DNA of 64,000 bases from assembly GCA_963695105.1 (NCBI GenBank), contig CAVOGC010000003.1:1-64000 (forward strand), given 5' to 3'. The stretch is from Competibacter sp963695105. GTDB lineage: Bacteria > Pseudomonadota > Gammaproteobacteria > Competibacterales > Competibacteraceae. The first letter of the stretch is position 1. Every line of letters starts with the position of its first letter. Below the pieces are notes generated by a model, which was not told the DNA's origin, did not search any database, and saw only the letters and a program-made list of their open reading frames with translations. The position numbers and the translations under genes were made by a program. Positions 45,445 to 55,281 of this stretch are shown piece by piece.

Positions 45445-46911
45445 TCAGACGAGGCGTTTACGATCCGAAGAAGAAGGAACAGACATGGCTTCCCGATATT
45501 TCGCCACCGTGCGCCGGGCCACCTGAATCCCCTCGGCTTCCAGCAACTTGGCGATCTTATCGTCGCTGAGCGGCTTACCGGGGTTTTCCGCCTGGATCAG
45601 TTTGCGGATCATGGCACGGATGGCGGTGGACGAACACTCGCCGCCGTCGCTGGTGCCGACATGGCTGGAAAAGAAATATTTCAGTTCGTAGATCCCTCGC
45701 GGCGTATACATGTATTTTTGGGTGGTCACCCGCGAGATGGTCGATTCGTGCATGCCCAGCGCCTCGGCGACGTCCCGCAGGATCAGCGGTTTCATGGACT
45801 CGTCGCCCTGCTCCAGAAACTCCCGCTGACGCTCGACGATGCAGGTGGCCACCTTGAGCAGGGTTTCGTTGCGGTTTTGCAGGCTCTTGAGAAACCAGCG
45901 CGCCTCCTGCAGATGGTTTTTTAGATAGGCCGTATCGCCGTTCGAGCTGTTTTGCCGCGCCAGGGCCGCGTAGCGGGCGTTGATGCGCAGCTTGGGCATG
46001 TTCTCGGGGTTCAATTCGACCCGCCAGGCATGGCGCTGGCGGTGGACCAACACGTCCGGAACGACGTACTGCGGCGCGGCGCTGGACAGGCGGGCGCCGG
46101 GGTGCGGGTCCAGCGACTGAATCAGGCTCACGATACCCTGCAACGCCTCGCGCGTCACCTTGAGCCGGCGCATCAACCCCGTGAAATCGCGCTCGGCCAG
46201 CAGTTCCAGATGATACTCGACCAGGCGGCGCGCTTCGGTCAGCCATGGGGTATCGGCCGGCAGCGCTTCCAGTTGCAATAGCAGGCATTCGGCCGGGCTG
46301 CGGGCGCCGACGCCCTGCGGGTCGAACCGTTGAATCTGCCCCAATACCTTCTCGGCTTCGGCCGGCGCCATCACCACCCCATCCTGCAAGCCCTGGCAAA
46401 TATCCTCCAGCGACAGGGTCAAATAACCGGATTCGTCGATCGCGTCGATGATGGCGGTGGCGACCGCCAGTTCTCGTTCGCCAAACGGCGTCAGCCGCAT
46501 CTGCCAGTACAGATAGTCGCGCAATGACTCCCCGGCGCCGGCATAGCGCTCGTAGGGGTCCCACTCCTCTTCCTCGCCGCGGGAATAGCTGGTCGCGCCG
46601 TCATACGATTCGTAGGTGTCCTCCCAGACGCTGTCCACCGGCAGTTCGTCCGGCAGAGTGTTCGCCGTCGCGTCGATTTCAGTCTCGGACCCGTTCTCCG
46701 TCGCCGTTTGGGTCGTCAGGGTTTCCGGCTGCGCCGGCGGATCCGGCGGCTCGTCGGCCTGCTCCAGCATCAGGTTGGAGTCGAGGACCGCCTGCACCTC
46801 CACCTGCAGGTCCAGACTGGACAATTGCAGCAGGCGAATCGCCTGCTGCAATTGGGGGGTCATGGTCAGTTGCTGACCCAGGCGTAGCTGTAATGACTGT
46901 CTCATAACCAT
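45445..46911 (-). CDS. rpoN: RNA polymerase sigma-54 factor
   Basis: 488 residues. Region I at the N-terminus (LRLGQQLTMTPQLQQAIRLLQ) is followed by an acidic region II, the core-binding domain, a helix-turn-helix (LRDVAEALGMHESTISRV) and the RpoN box ARRTVAKYREA near the C-terminus. It directs nitrogen and other enhancer-dependent promoters. Two ATGs (46911, 46905) lie at the start; the ribosome site is weak. Confidence 0.96.
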   Translation of the reverse strand: MVMRQSLQLRLGQQLTMTPQLQQAIRLLQLSSLDLQVEVQAVLDSNLMLEQADEPPDPPAQPETLTTQTATENGSETEIDATANTLPDELPVDSVWEDTYESYDGATSYSRGEEEEWDPYERYAGAGESLRDYLYWQMRLTPFGERELAVATAIIDAIDESGYLTLSLEDICQGLQDGVVMAPAEAEKVLGQIQRFDPQGVGARSPAECLLLQLEALPADTPWLTEARRLVEYHLELLAERDFTGLMRRLKVTREALQGIVSLIQSLDPHPGARLSSAAPQYVVPDVLVHRQRHAWRVELNPENMPKLRINARYAALARQNSSNGDTAYLKNHLQEARWFLKSLQNRNETLLKVATCIVERQREFLEQGDESMKPLILRDVAEALGMHESTISRVTTQKYMYTPRGIYELKYFFSSHVGTSDGGECSSTAIRAMIRKLIQAENPGKPLSDDKIAKLLEAEGIQVARRTVAKYREAMSVPSSSDRKRLV

Positions 46912-47019
46912 TCAAGCCTGCACCAAGCCACTTCACTTAACCTAGCTATAATCCTAGCGGGTTTTCGGCCAGAGTGGCTAGCACGACAGACATTTGCCAG
47001 CCGACCGGCGCCCGCCGGG

Positions 47020-47745
47020 TTAAAGCTGGAACGATTCACCCAGATAAACCTGGCGGACCTGTTGATCGGCGAGGATTGCGCCGGGAGCGCCCTCGGCGAT
47101 CACCCGGCCCTCGTTGAGAATATAGGCGCGGTCGCAAATTCCCAGGGTTTCCCGAACGTTGTGATCGGTGATCAGCACGCCGATCCGGCGCTCGCACAAG
47201 TGGCCGATAATGCGCTGGATATCCAGCACCGACAAAGGATCGACTCCGGCAAACGGTTCGTCCAGCAACATGAACGCCGGCCGGGCCGCCAAGGCCCTGG
47301 CGATCTCCACCCGTCGGCGCTCGCCGCCCGACAGGCTGATGCCGGGGTTGTCGTGCAGATGGCCGACATGCAGTTCGTGCAACAACTCCTCGGCCAGCGG
47401 CCGGCGTTCGGCTTTGGTCAGATCCGGACGGGTTTCCAGAATCGCCATCACATTATCCAGCACCGTCAGCCGCCGGAATATCGACGGTTCCTGCGGCAGA
47501 TAGCCGACCCCCAGCCGCGCCCGCGCGTGCATCGGCAAATGGGTCAGGTCGCGGTCGTCCAGCAACACCCGCCCCTCGTCGCAATGAATCAGGCCGACCA
47601 TCATGTAAAAGGTGGTGGTCTTACCGGCGCCATTCGGCCCCAGCAGGCCAACCACCTCGCCGCTGGCGACCGTCAGCGAGGCGGCGTCCACCACCACCCG
47701 CTTGCGGTAGCGCTTGACGACCTCCTTGGCGATCAACTGAGCCAT
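47020..47745 (-). CDS. lptB: LPS export ABC transporter ATP-binding protein LptB
   Basis: 241 residues. Walker A GPNGAGKTT, ABC signature LSGGERRRVEIARAL, Walker B FMLLDEPFAGVDP and H-loop ITDHNVRETL are complete, and the last is diagnostic for LptB. It powers extraction of LPS from the inner membrane with LptFG. It lies 2 bp after lptA. Confidence 0.96.
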   Translation of the reverse strand: MAQLIAKEVVKRYRKRVVVDAASLTVASGEVVGLLGPNGAGKTTTFYMMVGLIHCDEGRVLLDDRDLTHLPMHARARLGVGYLPQEPSIFRRLTVLDNVMAILETRPDLTKAERRPLAEELLHELHVGHLHDNPGISLSGGERRRVEIARALAARPAFMLLDEPFAGVDPLSVLDIQRIIGHLCERRIGVLITDHNVRETLGICDRAYILNEGRVIAEGAPGAILADQQVRQVYLGESFQL

Positions 47746-47747
47746 GG

Positions 47748-48272
47748 TCAGGGCTTCTTGGCGGCGGGAAGCACGCTTTGCCCGCGCGGCTGGATGGTGA
47801 ACTGGATGCGGCCGTTCGCGCCGGCGCCGCGCGCCCGCACCACATCGCCCTTGAGGTCGTACTCCACCCGATCGCCGGTAAACACATCCTGCCCCTGCAC
47901 TAGCCGGGCGTTACCGCTCATGACGACCTTGGCGCTGCCGACGTTGTATTCGACCCGCTGGCTGGTACCCAGGATTTCCGGCTTGTCGGCCGCCGGCCTA
48001 TAGCGCAGGTTGACGGGGTTTCCCACCGCCTCCATCCGCTCGAAACTGCTGTCCTTGACGTGGATGGTGGCGGTGTCGGCGGTCAGCCGCATCGAGCCCT
48101 GGCTGATCACCACATTGCCCTCGTAAACGCTCACCCCGGTCTTCTGGTCCAACTGGCCGCGGCTGGCTTCCAGATGAATCGGCTGCTCGCGGTCCTCCGG
48201 CAGGGCGACGACCGGGGACGCCACCAGCGCCAGCACCAGCGCCAGCCCGAATTTATGGCTTGGGGGGTTCAT
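47748..48272 (-). CDS. lptA: LPS transport periplasmic bridge protein LptA
   Basis: 174 residues from the ATG at 48272. A signal peptide (hydrophobic core, VVA-LPEDRE) precedes an OstA/LptA beta-jellyroll: LEASRGQLDQKTGVSVYEGNVV and ARLVQGQDVFTGDRVEYDLKG (each family-conserved). It bridges LptC to LptD across the periplasm. The start overlaps the lptC stop by 20 bp. Confidence 0.94.
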   Translation of the reverse strand: MNPPSHKFGLALVLALVASPVVALPEDREQPIHLEASRGQLDQKTGVSVYEGNVVISQGSMRLTADTATIHVKDSSFERMEAVGNPVNLRYRPAADKPEILGTSQRVEYNVGSAKVVMSGNARLVQGQDVFTGDRVEYDLKGDVVRARGAGANGRIQFTIQPRGQSVLPAAKKP

Positions 48273-48858
48273 AGACACCTCGCACTTCGGAAAGCAGTTC
48301 CAGCCGCTCTTGATCCAGATAGGCGCGCATACCGACAGCCCGCAACTCACCGCCCGGCGTCACCGCCCGCGCCGGCGCGGCGGTCTCGGCATAGTGGATA
48401 TCGGGCCGCACCAATACGTCGCGGGTGGTAAGGGTGACCGGCGGCTGGCCGCTCTCGACGGTGCGGGTCATCACCACCTCGCCTTCCAGTCGGATTTGTT
48501 TCTGATCGGAAGCGATCCAGCCTTGTCCGGATCGCAGCCGCCACTCGCGGGTCTGGCCATCCGGCTGGTACCAGTCCATTTGCGGCTGTTCGACCTGGGT
48601 ACCCAGCTTGTCCGGCAATTGCTTCAATAGAGGCGCTTCAAGCACGTATTCGCGCAAGCCGGCGACCGTCATCCGCACGGCCCGGAATTTCTGGATCACC
48701 AGCACCGGCTCCTGGCTCTTGACCGCAACCGGCTCGCGCAACGAAGACTCCACCCAGCGCAACAGGCTGTAGCTCAAACCAGCCAACAGCGCCAGGCCGG
48801 CCAAGTACAGGCTGCCGCGTACCGTGAAATCGCCACGCGCTCCGCCGCCTCTTCCCAC
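48253..48858 (-). CDS. lptC: LPS export protein LptC
   Basis: 201 residues from the GTG at 48858, with GGGAG 10 nt upstream and just after the kdsC stop. A single N-terminal membrane helix (LYLAGLALLAGLSYSLLRWV) is followed by an LptC periplasmic domain. Its position between kdsC and lptA is that of E. coli lptC. Confidence 0.92.
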   Translation of the reverse strand: MGRGGGARGDFTVRGSLYLAGLALLAGLSYSLLRWVESSLREPVAVKSQEPVLVIQKFRAVRMTVAGLREYVLEAPLLKQLPDKLGTQVEQPQMDWYQPDGQTREWRLRSGQGWIASDQKQIRLEGEVVMTRTVESGQPPVTLTTRDVLVRPDIHYAETAAPARAVTPGGELRAVGMRAYLDQERLELLSEVRGVYEPPKP

Positions 48859-48872
48859 CGGGTAACCGCTCC

Positions 48873-49394
48873 CTACAGATAGCGGTCGCGCAGGGCCGCC
48901 AGTTGGCCGCGCGCTTCCAGCAGCAGCTCGCAGACATCGCGCGCCGCGCCGCGCCCGCCGCAACTGGGCGTTTGCCAGTGGGCATGCTGCTTGACGAAGG
49001 GATCGGCGTCCTGCACCGCGATGGCCAAACCGACCCGGGTCATCACCGGCAGATCGATCAAATCGTCGCCCACGTAGGCCACCTGCTCCGCGTCCACACC
49101 CAGTCGCGCCTGCAGACTGTTGAACGCCGCCAGCTTATCCTGCACACCCAAATAGGCATAGCGGATACCCAGATCGGTCATGCGCCGCTCCACCGAGGCG
49201 GCGTGGCGGCCGGAGATGATGGCCACCTCCACGCCGGCTTCGAGCAACATCTTGATGCCGTGGCCGTCGCGAATATGGAAAACCTTGTATTCGTTGCCGT
49301 CGTTACCCAAATAAAGGTGGCCGTCGGTCAACACCCCGTCCACGTCGAAGATGACCAACTGAATCTGGGTAGCCTTGCTCAGGATATCGCGCAT
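48873..49394 (-). CDS. kdsC: 3-deoxy-D-manno-octulosonate-8-phosphate phosphatase KdsC
   Basis: 173 residues of a tetrameric HAD phosphatase without a cap domain. The nucleophile motif is VIFDVDGVLTDG; IISGR and VGDDLIDLPVM supply the other catalytic residues. It releases KDO from KDO-8-phosphate for the LPS core. It lies 24 bp downstream of kdsD. Confidence 0.95.
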   Translation of the reverse strand: MRDILSKATQIQLVIFDVDGVLTDGHLYLGNDGNEYKVFHIRDGHGIKMLLEAGVEVAIISGRHAASVERRMTDLGIRYAYLGVQDKLAAFNSLQARLGVDAEQVAYVGDDLIDLPVMTRVGLAIAVQDADPFVKQHAHWQTPSCGGRGAARDVCELLLEARGQLAALRDRYL

Positions 49395-49418
49395 GATCGA
49401 TCTTCCGCCGGATGGAGA

Positions 49419-50390
49419 TTACAACACGCCGGCGCGCAACAGATCGTGCATGTTGAGGATGCCGGCCAGCTTCCCGGCGGAGTTTACCACCGGCAGGGCG
49501 TTGATCTTGTACTGTTGCATCATTCGCAGCGCCTCGGCGGCCAGGGTGCCGGGCGCGATGGTCTTGCAGTCGCGGATCATCACTTCGGCGACCCGGGCGG
49601 TATGCACGTCCACCTGCCGGTCCAGCGCCCGGCGCAGGTCGCCGTCGGTGAACACCCCCAGCACTCGGTCCTCGCCATCCATCACCACGGTCGTGCCCAG
49701 ACCTTTGCGGCTCATTTCCAGCAGGGCGTCTTTTAGCAGATCGTCGGGCGCGCTGCGCGGTATCTGCGCGCCGGTGTGCATCACGTCGTCGGTAAGCAGC
49801 AGCAGGCGGCGGCCCAACCGGCCACCGGGGTGGGAGCGGGCGAAGTCTTCGGCGGTAAAGCCACGCGCTTCCAGCAGCGCCACCGCCAGGGCGTCGCCCA
49901 TCGCCAGCGTGGCGGTGGTGCTGGAGGTCGGCGCCAGTCCGAGCGGGCAGGCTTCCTGGGAAACGCTGACGTCGATGTGCACATCCGCATTGTTCGCCAG
50001 TGTCGAAGCGGGATTGCCGGTCAGGGCGATTAGCGGTACGCCCAGCCGCTTGAGCAGAGGCAGCAGGGTCAGAATCTCGTCGGTTTCCCCGGAATTGGAC
50101 AGCGCCAGCACCGCATCCTGGGCGGTGATCATACCCATGTCGCCGTGGCTGGCCTCGGCCGGATGGACGAAGAACGCCGGGCTGCCGGTGCTGGCCAGCG
50201 TCGCCGCGATTTTACCGCCAATGTGACCGGATTTACCGATGCCGAGCACCACGATACGGCCTTGGCAGTGCAGCATGAGATCGCAGGCACGGACGAAGCC
50301 ATCGTCAATACGGCTTTTGAGTTGCTCTATCGCTTGAGCTTCGATGGTCAGCACCTGGCTGGCCAGACGTTTTAGTTGTTCGGGGTGCAT
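49419..50390 (-). CDS. kdsD: Arabinose-5-phosphate isomerase KdsD
   Basis: 323 residues: an N-terminal SIS sugar isomerase domain (VVLGIGKSGHIGGKIAATLAS, LALSNSGETDEIL) and two C-terminal CBS domains. It converts ribulose 5-phosphate to arabinose 5-phosphate, the first step to KDO. It begins the kdsD-kdsC-lptCAB run. Confidence 0.95.
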   Translation of the reverse strand: MHPEQLKRLASQVLTIEAQAIEQLKSRIDDGFVRACDLMLHCQGRIVVLGIGKSGHIGGKIAATLASTGSPAFFVHPAEASHGDMGMITAQDAVLALSNSGETDEILTLLPLLKRLGVPLIALTGNPASTLANNADVHIDVSVSQEACPLGLAPTSSTTATLAMGDALAVALLEARGFTAEDFARSHPGGRLGRRLLLLTDDVMHTGAQIPRSAPDDLLKDALLEMSRKGLGTTVVMDGEDRVLGVFTDGDLRRALDRQVDVHTARVAEVMIRDCKTIAPGTLAAEALRMMQQYKINALPVVNSAGKLAGILNMHDLLRAGVL

Positions 50391-50473
50391 GTTCGGTCGA
50401 AGTCAGATTCAGTTGTCCAATCATCCCATGGCAAGAGCGCCGGCTTCCCTTCTCGGTTTTTGAAAACCTTGCC

Positions 50474-50509
50474 AAAAAATCAGGGGCGACCGTAGCCGCC
50501 CCTGATTTT
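50474..50509 (-). terminator. Terminator downstream of ppdK
   Basis: Stem AAAATCAGGGGCG / CGCCCCTGATTTT with an 8-nt loop. Read leftward it ends in T6, which terminates ppdK before kdsD; the A/T flanks also permit rightward function. Confidence 0.9.
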
Positions 50510-50555
50510 CCTCAATCGGCGACGCTAACCACAACGCCGCCAACGTATCAGCCGT

Positions 50556-53309
50556 TTACGGCTTGAAATCCCCTTCCAGCAGCTTGGCGTGCGCCGCCGC
50601 CAGCCGGGCGATGGGCACCCGAGGCGACGAGCAGGACACGTAAGTCAGATTAGCGTAATGGCAGAAGCGCATCGAAGCCGGATGACCGCCCTGTTCGCCG
50701 CAGATACCGACCTTGAGACCATCGCGGGTCTTCCGGCCGTTTTCGACCGCAAACTGCATGAGCTGGCCAACGCCCGCCGTGTCCAGCGCCTCAAACGGAT
50801 TGTCCTTGAGAATCCCGGCTGAGTTGTAGAACGGCAGGAATTTGTTCTCGGCGTCCTCGCGGGAGAACGAGAAGGTGGCCTGGGTCAGGTCGTTGGTGCC
50901 AAAGGAGAAGAACTCGGCGACATCGGCGATCTCGCCGGCGCGCAGGCAGGCCCGCACCACTTCCATCATGGTGCCGAACTCGAAATGCACCTTGACCGCG
51001 TACTTGGCCTCGACCTGAGGCAATACCTCGTCGACCAGCGCCTTCACCCGCTTCAACTCTTCCACGGTGCACACCTGCGGCACCATGATTTCGGGATGGA
51101 CATTCACCTTCTCCTGAATACATTCCGCCGCCGCTTCCAGAATGGCGCGGATCTGCATCTTGTAAATCTCGGGATAGGTCAGACCCAGGCGGACGCCGCG
51201 ATGACCGAGCATCGGGTTGATTTCGTGCAGGGCGCGCGCCTTCTGAAGGATCTCTTCCTTCTTGGCCAGCACATCGGCCACCAGGTGGCTGTCGTTGAGA
51301 ATGCCGAGTTGCTCGACGGCCTTCGGGTTGACCTGGCCGAGAATCTGGCTGATCGCCTCCAGACCTTGCGCGGTTTGGCGCAGATGGCGCAGATGCTCGA
51401 TGTCGTCGATCAGGGTCTGCTCGGACGGCAGAAACTCGTGAATCGGCGGATCCAGCAGGCGAACCGTGACTGGACGCGGCGCCATCACCCGGAAAATTTC
51501 CTTGAAGTCGCTGCGCTGCATCGGCAGCAGCTTGGTCAAGGCGGCTTCGCGGTCCTCGGTGGTCTCGGCCAGGATCATCTCCAGGACGAGCGGCAACCGT
51601 TCCTTGGCATTGAACATCCGCTCGGTGCGGCACAGACCAATGCCCATCGCGCCGTAGTTGGAAGCACGTTGCGCCGCTTCCGGGGTGTCCGCGTTCGCCA
51701 TCACCTTGAGGGTGGAAATCTCGTCAGCCCAGCTCAGCAAGGTGCGCAGTTCCGGGGTGAACTCCGGCTCGACGGTGGGAATGGCGCCCAGATAGACCGC
51801 GCCGGTGCCGCCGTCAATAGTGACCACGTCGCCTTCATGCAGGACTTTATCGCCGATGATCGCTTGGCGCTGATGCACGTTGACCAGAATGTCTTCCGCG
51901 CCGACCACGCAGGGCTTGCCCATGCCGCGCGCCACGACCGCCGCGTGGGAGGTCTTGCCCCCGCGACTGGTCAGGATGCCCACCGCGGCGAAGAAACCAT
52001 GGATATCTTCCGGCTTGGTTTCCTCGCGCACCAGAATGATTTTCTCGCTGGCGCCGCGCCCGCGTTTTACCGCGGTGTCGGCGTCGAACACGATCTTGCC
52101 CGATGAGGCGCCGGGAGACGCGCCCATCCCCACCGCCGCCGGCGCAACTTTATAATTGGGATCGAGCTGCGGGAACATCATCTGTTCGAGCGACTCGGGA
52201 TCAATCCGCAGCAACGCCTTTTCGCGGGTGATCAGTCCTTCCTTGGCCATTTCCACCGAGCTGCGCACCATGCCCTGGGCGTTCATCTTGCCATTGCGGG
52301 TTTGCAGGCAGTACAGCACACCCTTTTCGATGGTGTACTCGTAGTCCTGCACCTCGTGATAATGACCTTCCAGCTTATTGCGCAGTTCGACCAGTTGCCG
52401 GTACAGATCCGGCATCTCGTTTTTCATCTCCGCCACCGGCTTCGGGGTACGGATACCGGCCACCACGTCCTCGCCCTGGGCGTTGACCAGGTACTCGCCG
52501 TACATGACATTTTCGCCGGTGCCGGGATCGCGGGTGAAGCCCACGCCAGTTGAGCAATCGTTGCCCATGTTGCCAAACACCATGGTCACGATATTGACCG
52601 CGGTGCCGTTGGCCTGCTCCGGGGTGATCTTGAATTCGCGACGGTAATCGACGGCGCGCTTGCCCATCCAGGAACCGAACACCGCCTTGACCGCCAGCTC
52701 CAACTGCTCGTAGGGGTCTTGCGGGAACGGCCGCCCGGTCTGCTCCTGGACAGCTTGCAGAAATAACTTGCCGATGTCGCGCAGATCTTCGGCGCTCAGG
52801 GCCACATCCACCTTCACCCCGGCGCGGCGCTTGATCGCCTCGAAGTGCTCGTCGAAGAAATGATCATCCACGCCCAGCGCGATCTTGCCGAACAACTGGA
52901 TGAAGCGACGATAGGCGTCATAACCGAAGCGTTCATTGCCGGTCAGCTTGATCAAGCCGGCCAGAGTGGTTTCATTCAGACCCAGGTTCAGAATGGTATC
53001 CATCATCCCCGGCATGGACATGGAGGAACCGGAGCGCACCGACACCAGCAACGGATTGCCGGCGCCGCCAAACTGCTTGCCGGTTTCCTGTTCCAGCCAA
53101 GCCATGTGCTCGCGCATACTGTCCATCAACCCATCGGGCAGGCGGTTGTTGGCGATGAAATCCAGACAGGCTTCGGTGGTGATCACGAAGCCCGGCGGCA
53201 CCCGCAGGCCGATCTGAGTCATCTCGCACAGGTTGGCGCCCTTGCCGCCCAGCAGCATCTTATTTTTGCCATCGCCTTCGGTGTATTTGTAAATGTACTT
53301 CTTCGCCAT
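50556..53309 (-). CDS. ppdK: Pyruvate, phosphate dikinase (PPDK)
   Basis: 917 residues from the ATG at 53309 (AGG-rich site GAAGGTAGGATC upstream); the longer frame to 53900 is non-coding. The N-terminal nucleotide-binding domain begins with GGKGANLCEMTQIGLRVPPG, the swivelling domain has the phospho-His in GGKTSHAAVVARGMGKPCVVG (split over catalytic GGKTSHAAVVARGM), and the PEP domain has GLCRTERMFNA and FSFGTNDLTQATF. It interconverts pyruvate + ATP + Pi and PEP + AMP + PPi. It sits between two blocks that are adjacent in enterics. Confidence 0.96.
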   Translation of the reverse strand: MAKKYIYKYTEGDGKNKMLLGGKGANLCEMTQIGLRVPPGFVITTEACLDFIANNRLPDGLMDSMREHMAWLEQETGKQFGGAGNPLLVSVRSGSSMSMPGMMDTILNLGLNETTLAGLIKLTGNERFGYDAYRRFIQLFGKIALGVDDHFFDEHFEAIKRRAGVKVDVALSAEDLRDIGKLFLQAVQEQTGRPFPQDPYEQLELAVKAVFGSWMGKRAVDYRREFKITPEQANGTAVNIVTMVFGNMGNDCSTGVGFTRDPGTGENVMYGEYLVNAQGEDVVAGIRTPKPVAEMKNEMPDLYRQLVELRNKLEGHYHEVQDYEYTIEKGVLYCLQTRNGKMNAQGMVRSSVEMAKEGLITREKALLRIDPESLEQMMFPQLDPNYKVAPAAVGMGASPGASSGKIVFDADTAVKRGRGASEKIILVREETKPEDIHGFFAAVGILTSRGGKTSHAAVVARGMGKPCVVGAEDILVNVHQRQAIIGDKVLHEGDVVTIDGGTGAVYLGAIPTVEPEFTPELRTLLSWADEISTLKVMANADTPEAAQRASNYGAMGIGLCRTERMFNAKERLPLVLEMILAETTEDREAALTKLLPMQRSDFKEIFRVMAPRPVTVRLLDPPIHEFLPSEQTLIDDIEHLRHLRQTAQGLEAISQILGQVNPKAVEQLGILNDSHLVADVLAKKEEILQKARALHEINPMLGHRGVRLGLTYPEIYKMQIRAILEAAAECIQEKVNVHPEIMVPQVCTVEELKRVKALVDEVLPQVEAKYAVKVHFEFGTMMEVVRACLRAGEIADVAEFFSFGTNDLTQATFSFSREDAENKFLPFYNSAGILKDNPFEALDTAGVGQLMQFAVENGRKTRDGLKVGICGEQGGHPASMRFCHYANLTYVSCSSPRVPIARLAAAHAKLLEGDFKP

Positions 53310-53651
53310 GATCCTACCTTCATAAGTGGTTGAGAGAGTGTCGGACTCATCCGACTTCGCAACAGCATAGACCATCCCGCGCCGTCTTGAACGGTCCACC
53401 AGCCTGGTTTCTGTCGCCGGGATTGCGTGTGCGGAAAATAGTGTAGCCAGTAAGGGAATACGTTCGCCGGTCGATCGACCGGCCTGTATCGCCCTCAAAG
53501 ATAACCATATACCTCGGAAATTGCCAAGAACATCTGGGGCGGCGACGACCCGGAACCAAGAGCGTTCATTTGACTTGCTGGCGGCTTGGCCGGAAGATAG
53601 TAGCCTTTTTATGTCTCCGACCCAGCCATTATTCCCAAGCTTAACAAAAGG
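53310..53651. other. Divergent ppdK-mlaF intergenic region
   Basis: 342 bp without a supported gene; the small ORFs have shadow-like composition. It should hold the promoters of both operons, but no clear -35/-10 pair was identified. Its one clear element is an 18-bp palindrome. Confidence 0.5.
53466..53483. promoter_or_regulatory. 18-bp perfect palindrome upstream of ppdK
   Basis: GCCGGTCGATCGACCGGC reads identically on both strands. With no spacer it cannot form an RNA loop, so it is more likely a protein-binding site, 157 bp upstream of ppdK. Confidence 0.55.
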
Positions 53652-54497
53652 ATGCTCGCGATCACTACCCGCTCGGACACCGCCCTGCCCCGCGACGATT
53701 CTCTGGTGACCATGCGCCGCCTGTCGTTCAGCCGCGGCGAGCACTGTATCTTCCGAGAGCTGGATTTGGCCATCCCGCGCGGCAAGGTCACCGCCATCAT
53801 GGGGCCGAGCGGCACCGGCAAAACCACCTTGCTGCGGTTGATCGGCGGCCAGATTCGCCCCGATGCCGGCCGCATCGAAGTCGACGGTATCTGCGTCCAC
53901 GAACTTGGCCGCAAGGATCTATATCAACTGCGCAAGCGCATGGGCGTGTTGTTCCAGAGCGGCGCGCTGTTCACCGACCTGAGCGTGTTCGACAACGTCG
54001 CCTTCCCGCTGCGCGAGCACACCCGCCTGCCGGAAACCCTGATCCGAACCCTGGTGCTGATGAAGCTGGAGGCGGTCGGCCTGCGCGGCGCCCATGCGCT
54101 GATGCCGGCGCAACTGTCGGGCGGCATGGCCCGTCGGGTGGCGCTGGCCCGCGCCATCGCGCTCGATCCGATGATGATGCTGTACGATGAGCCGTTCGCC
54201 GGTCAGGACCCGATCTCGATGGGCGTGCTGGTGAAATTGATCCGCACCCTCAACGACGCGCTCGATCTGACCAGCATCATCGTCTCGCACGATGTCAAGG
54301 AAACCGCCGCCATCGCCGATTATCTCTATCTGATCTCCGACGGTCAGGTGGTGGAGCATGGCACGCCACAGGATCTGAGCCGCTCCGCTTCGCCCTGGGT
54401 GGATCAATTCATGCACGCCCTGCCCGACGGCCCGATGTCCTTTCATTATCCGGCGCCGCCCTACGAAACCGATTTACTGGCGGGCGCTCCGACATGA
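53652..54497 (+). CDS. mlaF: Phospholipid ABC transporter ATP-binding protein MlaF
   Basis: 281 residues. Walker A GPSGTGKTT, signature LSGGMARRVALARAIA, Walker B LYDEPFAGQDPIS and H-loop IIVSHDVKET are complete; the FAGQDPIS run is typical of MlaF. It drives the MlaFEDB complex that keeps the outer membrane asymmetric. The AAAAGG site is directly at the ATG, so a later start (53712) is possible. It overlaps mlaE by 4 bp. Confidence 0.95.
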   Translation: MLAITTRSDTALPRDDSLVTMRRLSFSRGEHCIFRELDLAIPRGKVTAIMGPSGTGKTTLLRLIGGQIRPDAGRIEVDGICVHELGRKDLYQLRKRMGVLFQSGALFTDLSVFDNVAFPLREHTRLPETLIRTLVLMKLEAVGLRGAHALMPAQLSGGMARRVALARAIALDPMMMLYDEPFAGQDPISMGVLVKLIRTLNDALDLTSIIVSHDVKETAAIADYLYLISDGQVVEHGTPQDLSRSASPWVDQFMHALPDGPMSFHYPAPPYETDLLAGAPT

Positions 54498-55279
54498 TTG
54501 CGTCGCTGGCGGAATTGGGACGCTTCGTGCTGGACAGGCTGACTCGGCTGGGCCGGGCCAACCTGTTCCTGCTGCAACTGCTGCGCGCACTGTCGTTTCT
54601 GTTCAGCCGCCCCGGGTTGCTGGTCAAGCAACTGCACGCGGTCGGCGTGCTGTCGCTGCCCATTATCCTGGTCGCCGGTCTGTTCGTCGGCATGGTGCTG
54701 GGCCTGCAAGGGTATGCCAACCTGGTGGATTTCGGCGCGACCTCCTCGCTGGGTACGGTGGTGGCGCTGTCGTTGATCCGGGAACTGGGGCCGGTGCTGA
54801 CCGCGCTGCTGTACGCCGGCCGGGCCGGTTCGGCGCTGACCGCCGAGATCGGGCTGATGCGGGCGACCGAACAACTGGCCAGCATGCAAATGATGGCGGT
54901 CGATCCCTTTCCCCGGGTGCTGGCCCCGCGCTTCTTGGCCGGCTGCATCGCGGTACCCCTGCTGACCGGCATTTTCACCGCGGTCGGCATCCTGGGCGGC
55001 TACCTGGTCGCGGTGGTGCAACTGGGCGTGGACGGTGGTTCGTTCTGGGCGCAGATGCAGGCGAAAGTGCAGTTGTTCGCCGACGTCGGCAACGGCGTCA
55101 TCATCAAGAGCGCCGTGTTCGGGCTGGTGGCCAACTGGATCGCTTTGTTCGAAGGCTATCAGGCGCAGCCGACTTCGGAAGGCGTCAGCCTCGCCACCAC
55201 TCGCACCGTGGTGGACACCTCGCTGGCGGTACTGGGACTGGATTTCCTGCTGACCGCCCTGATGTTCGGAGTGTGGTAA
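54494..55279 (+). CDS. mlaE: Phospholipid ABC transporter permease MlaE
   Basis: 261 residues, about six membrane segments. The MlaE/DUF140 signatures are GLFVGMVLGLQGYANL, SLIRELGPVLTALLYAGRAGSA-like SLIRELGPVLTALLYAG and AEIGLMRATEQLASMQMM. It forms the transmembrane pathway of the Mla complex. Confidence 0.95.
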   Translation: MIASLAELGRFVLDRLTRLGRANLFLLQLLRALSFLFSRPGLLVKQLHAVGVLSLPIILVAGLFVGMVLGLQGYANLVDFGATSSLGTVVALSLIRELGPVLTALLYAGRAGSALTAEIGLMRATEQLASMQMMAVDPFPRVLAPRFLAGCIAVPLLTGIFTAVGILGGYLVAVVQLGVDGGSFWAQMQAKVQLFADVGNGVIIKSAVFGLVANWIALFEGYQAQPTSEGVSLATTRTVVDTSLAVLGLDFLLTALMFGVW

Positions 55280-55281
55280 TC

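Noticed and set aside
53347..53559. 70-codon frame upstream of ppdK
   Set aside because: Composition and lack of ribosome site point to chance; it covers the promoter region and the palindrome.
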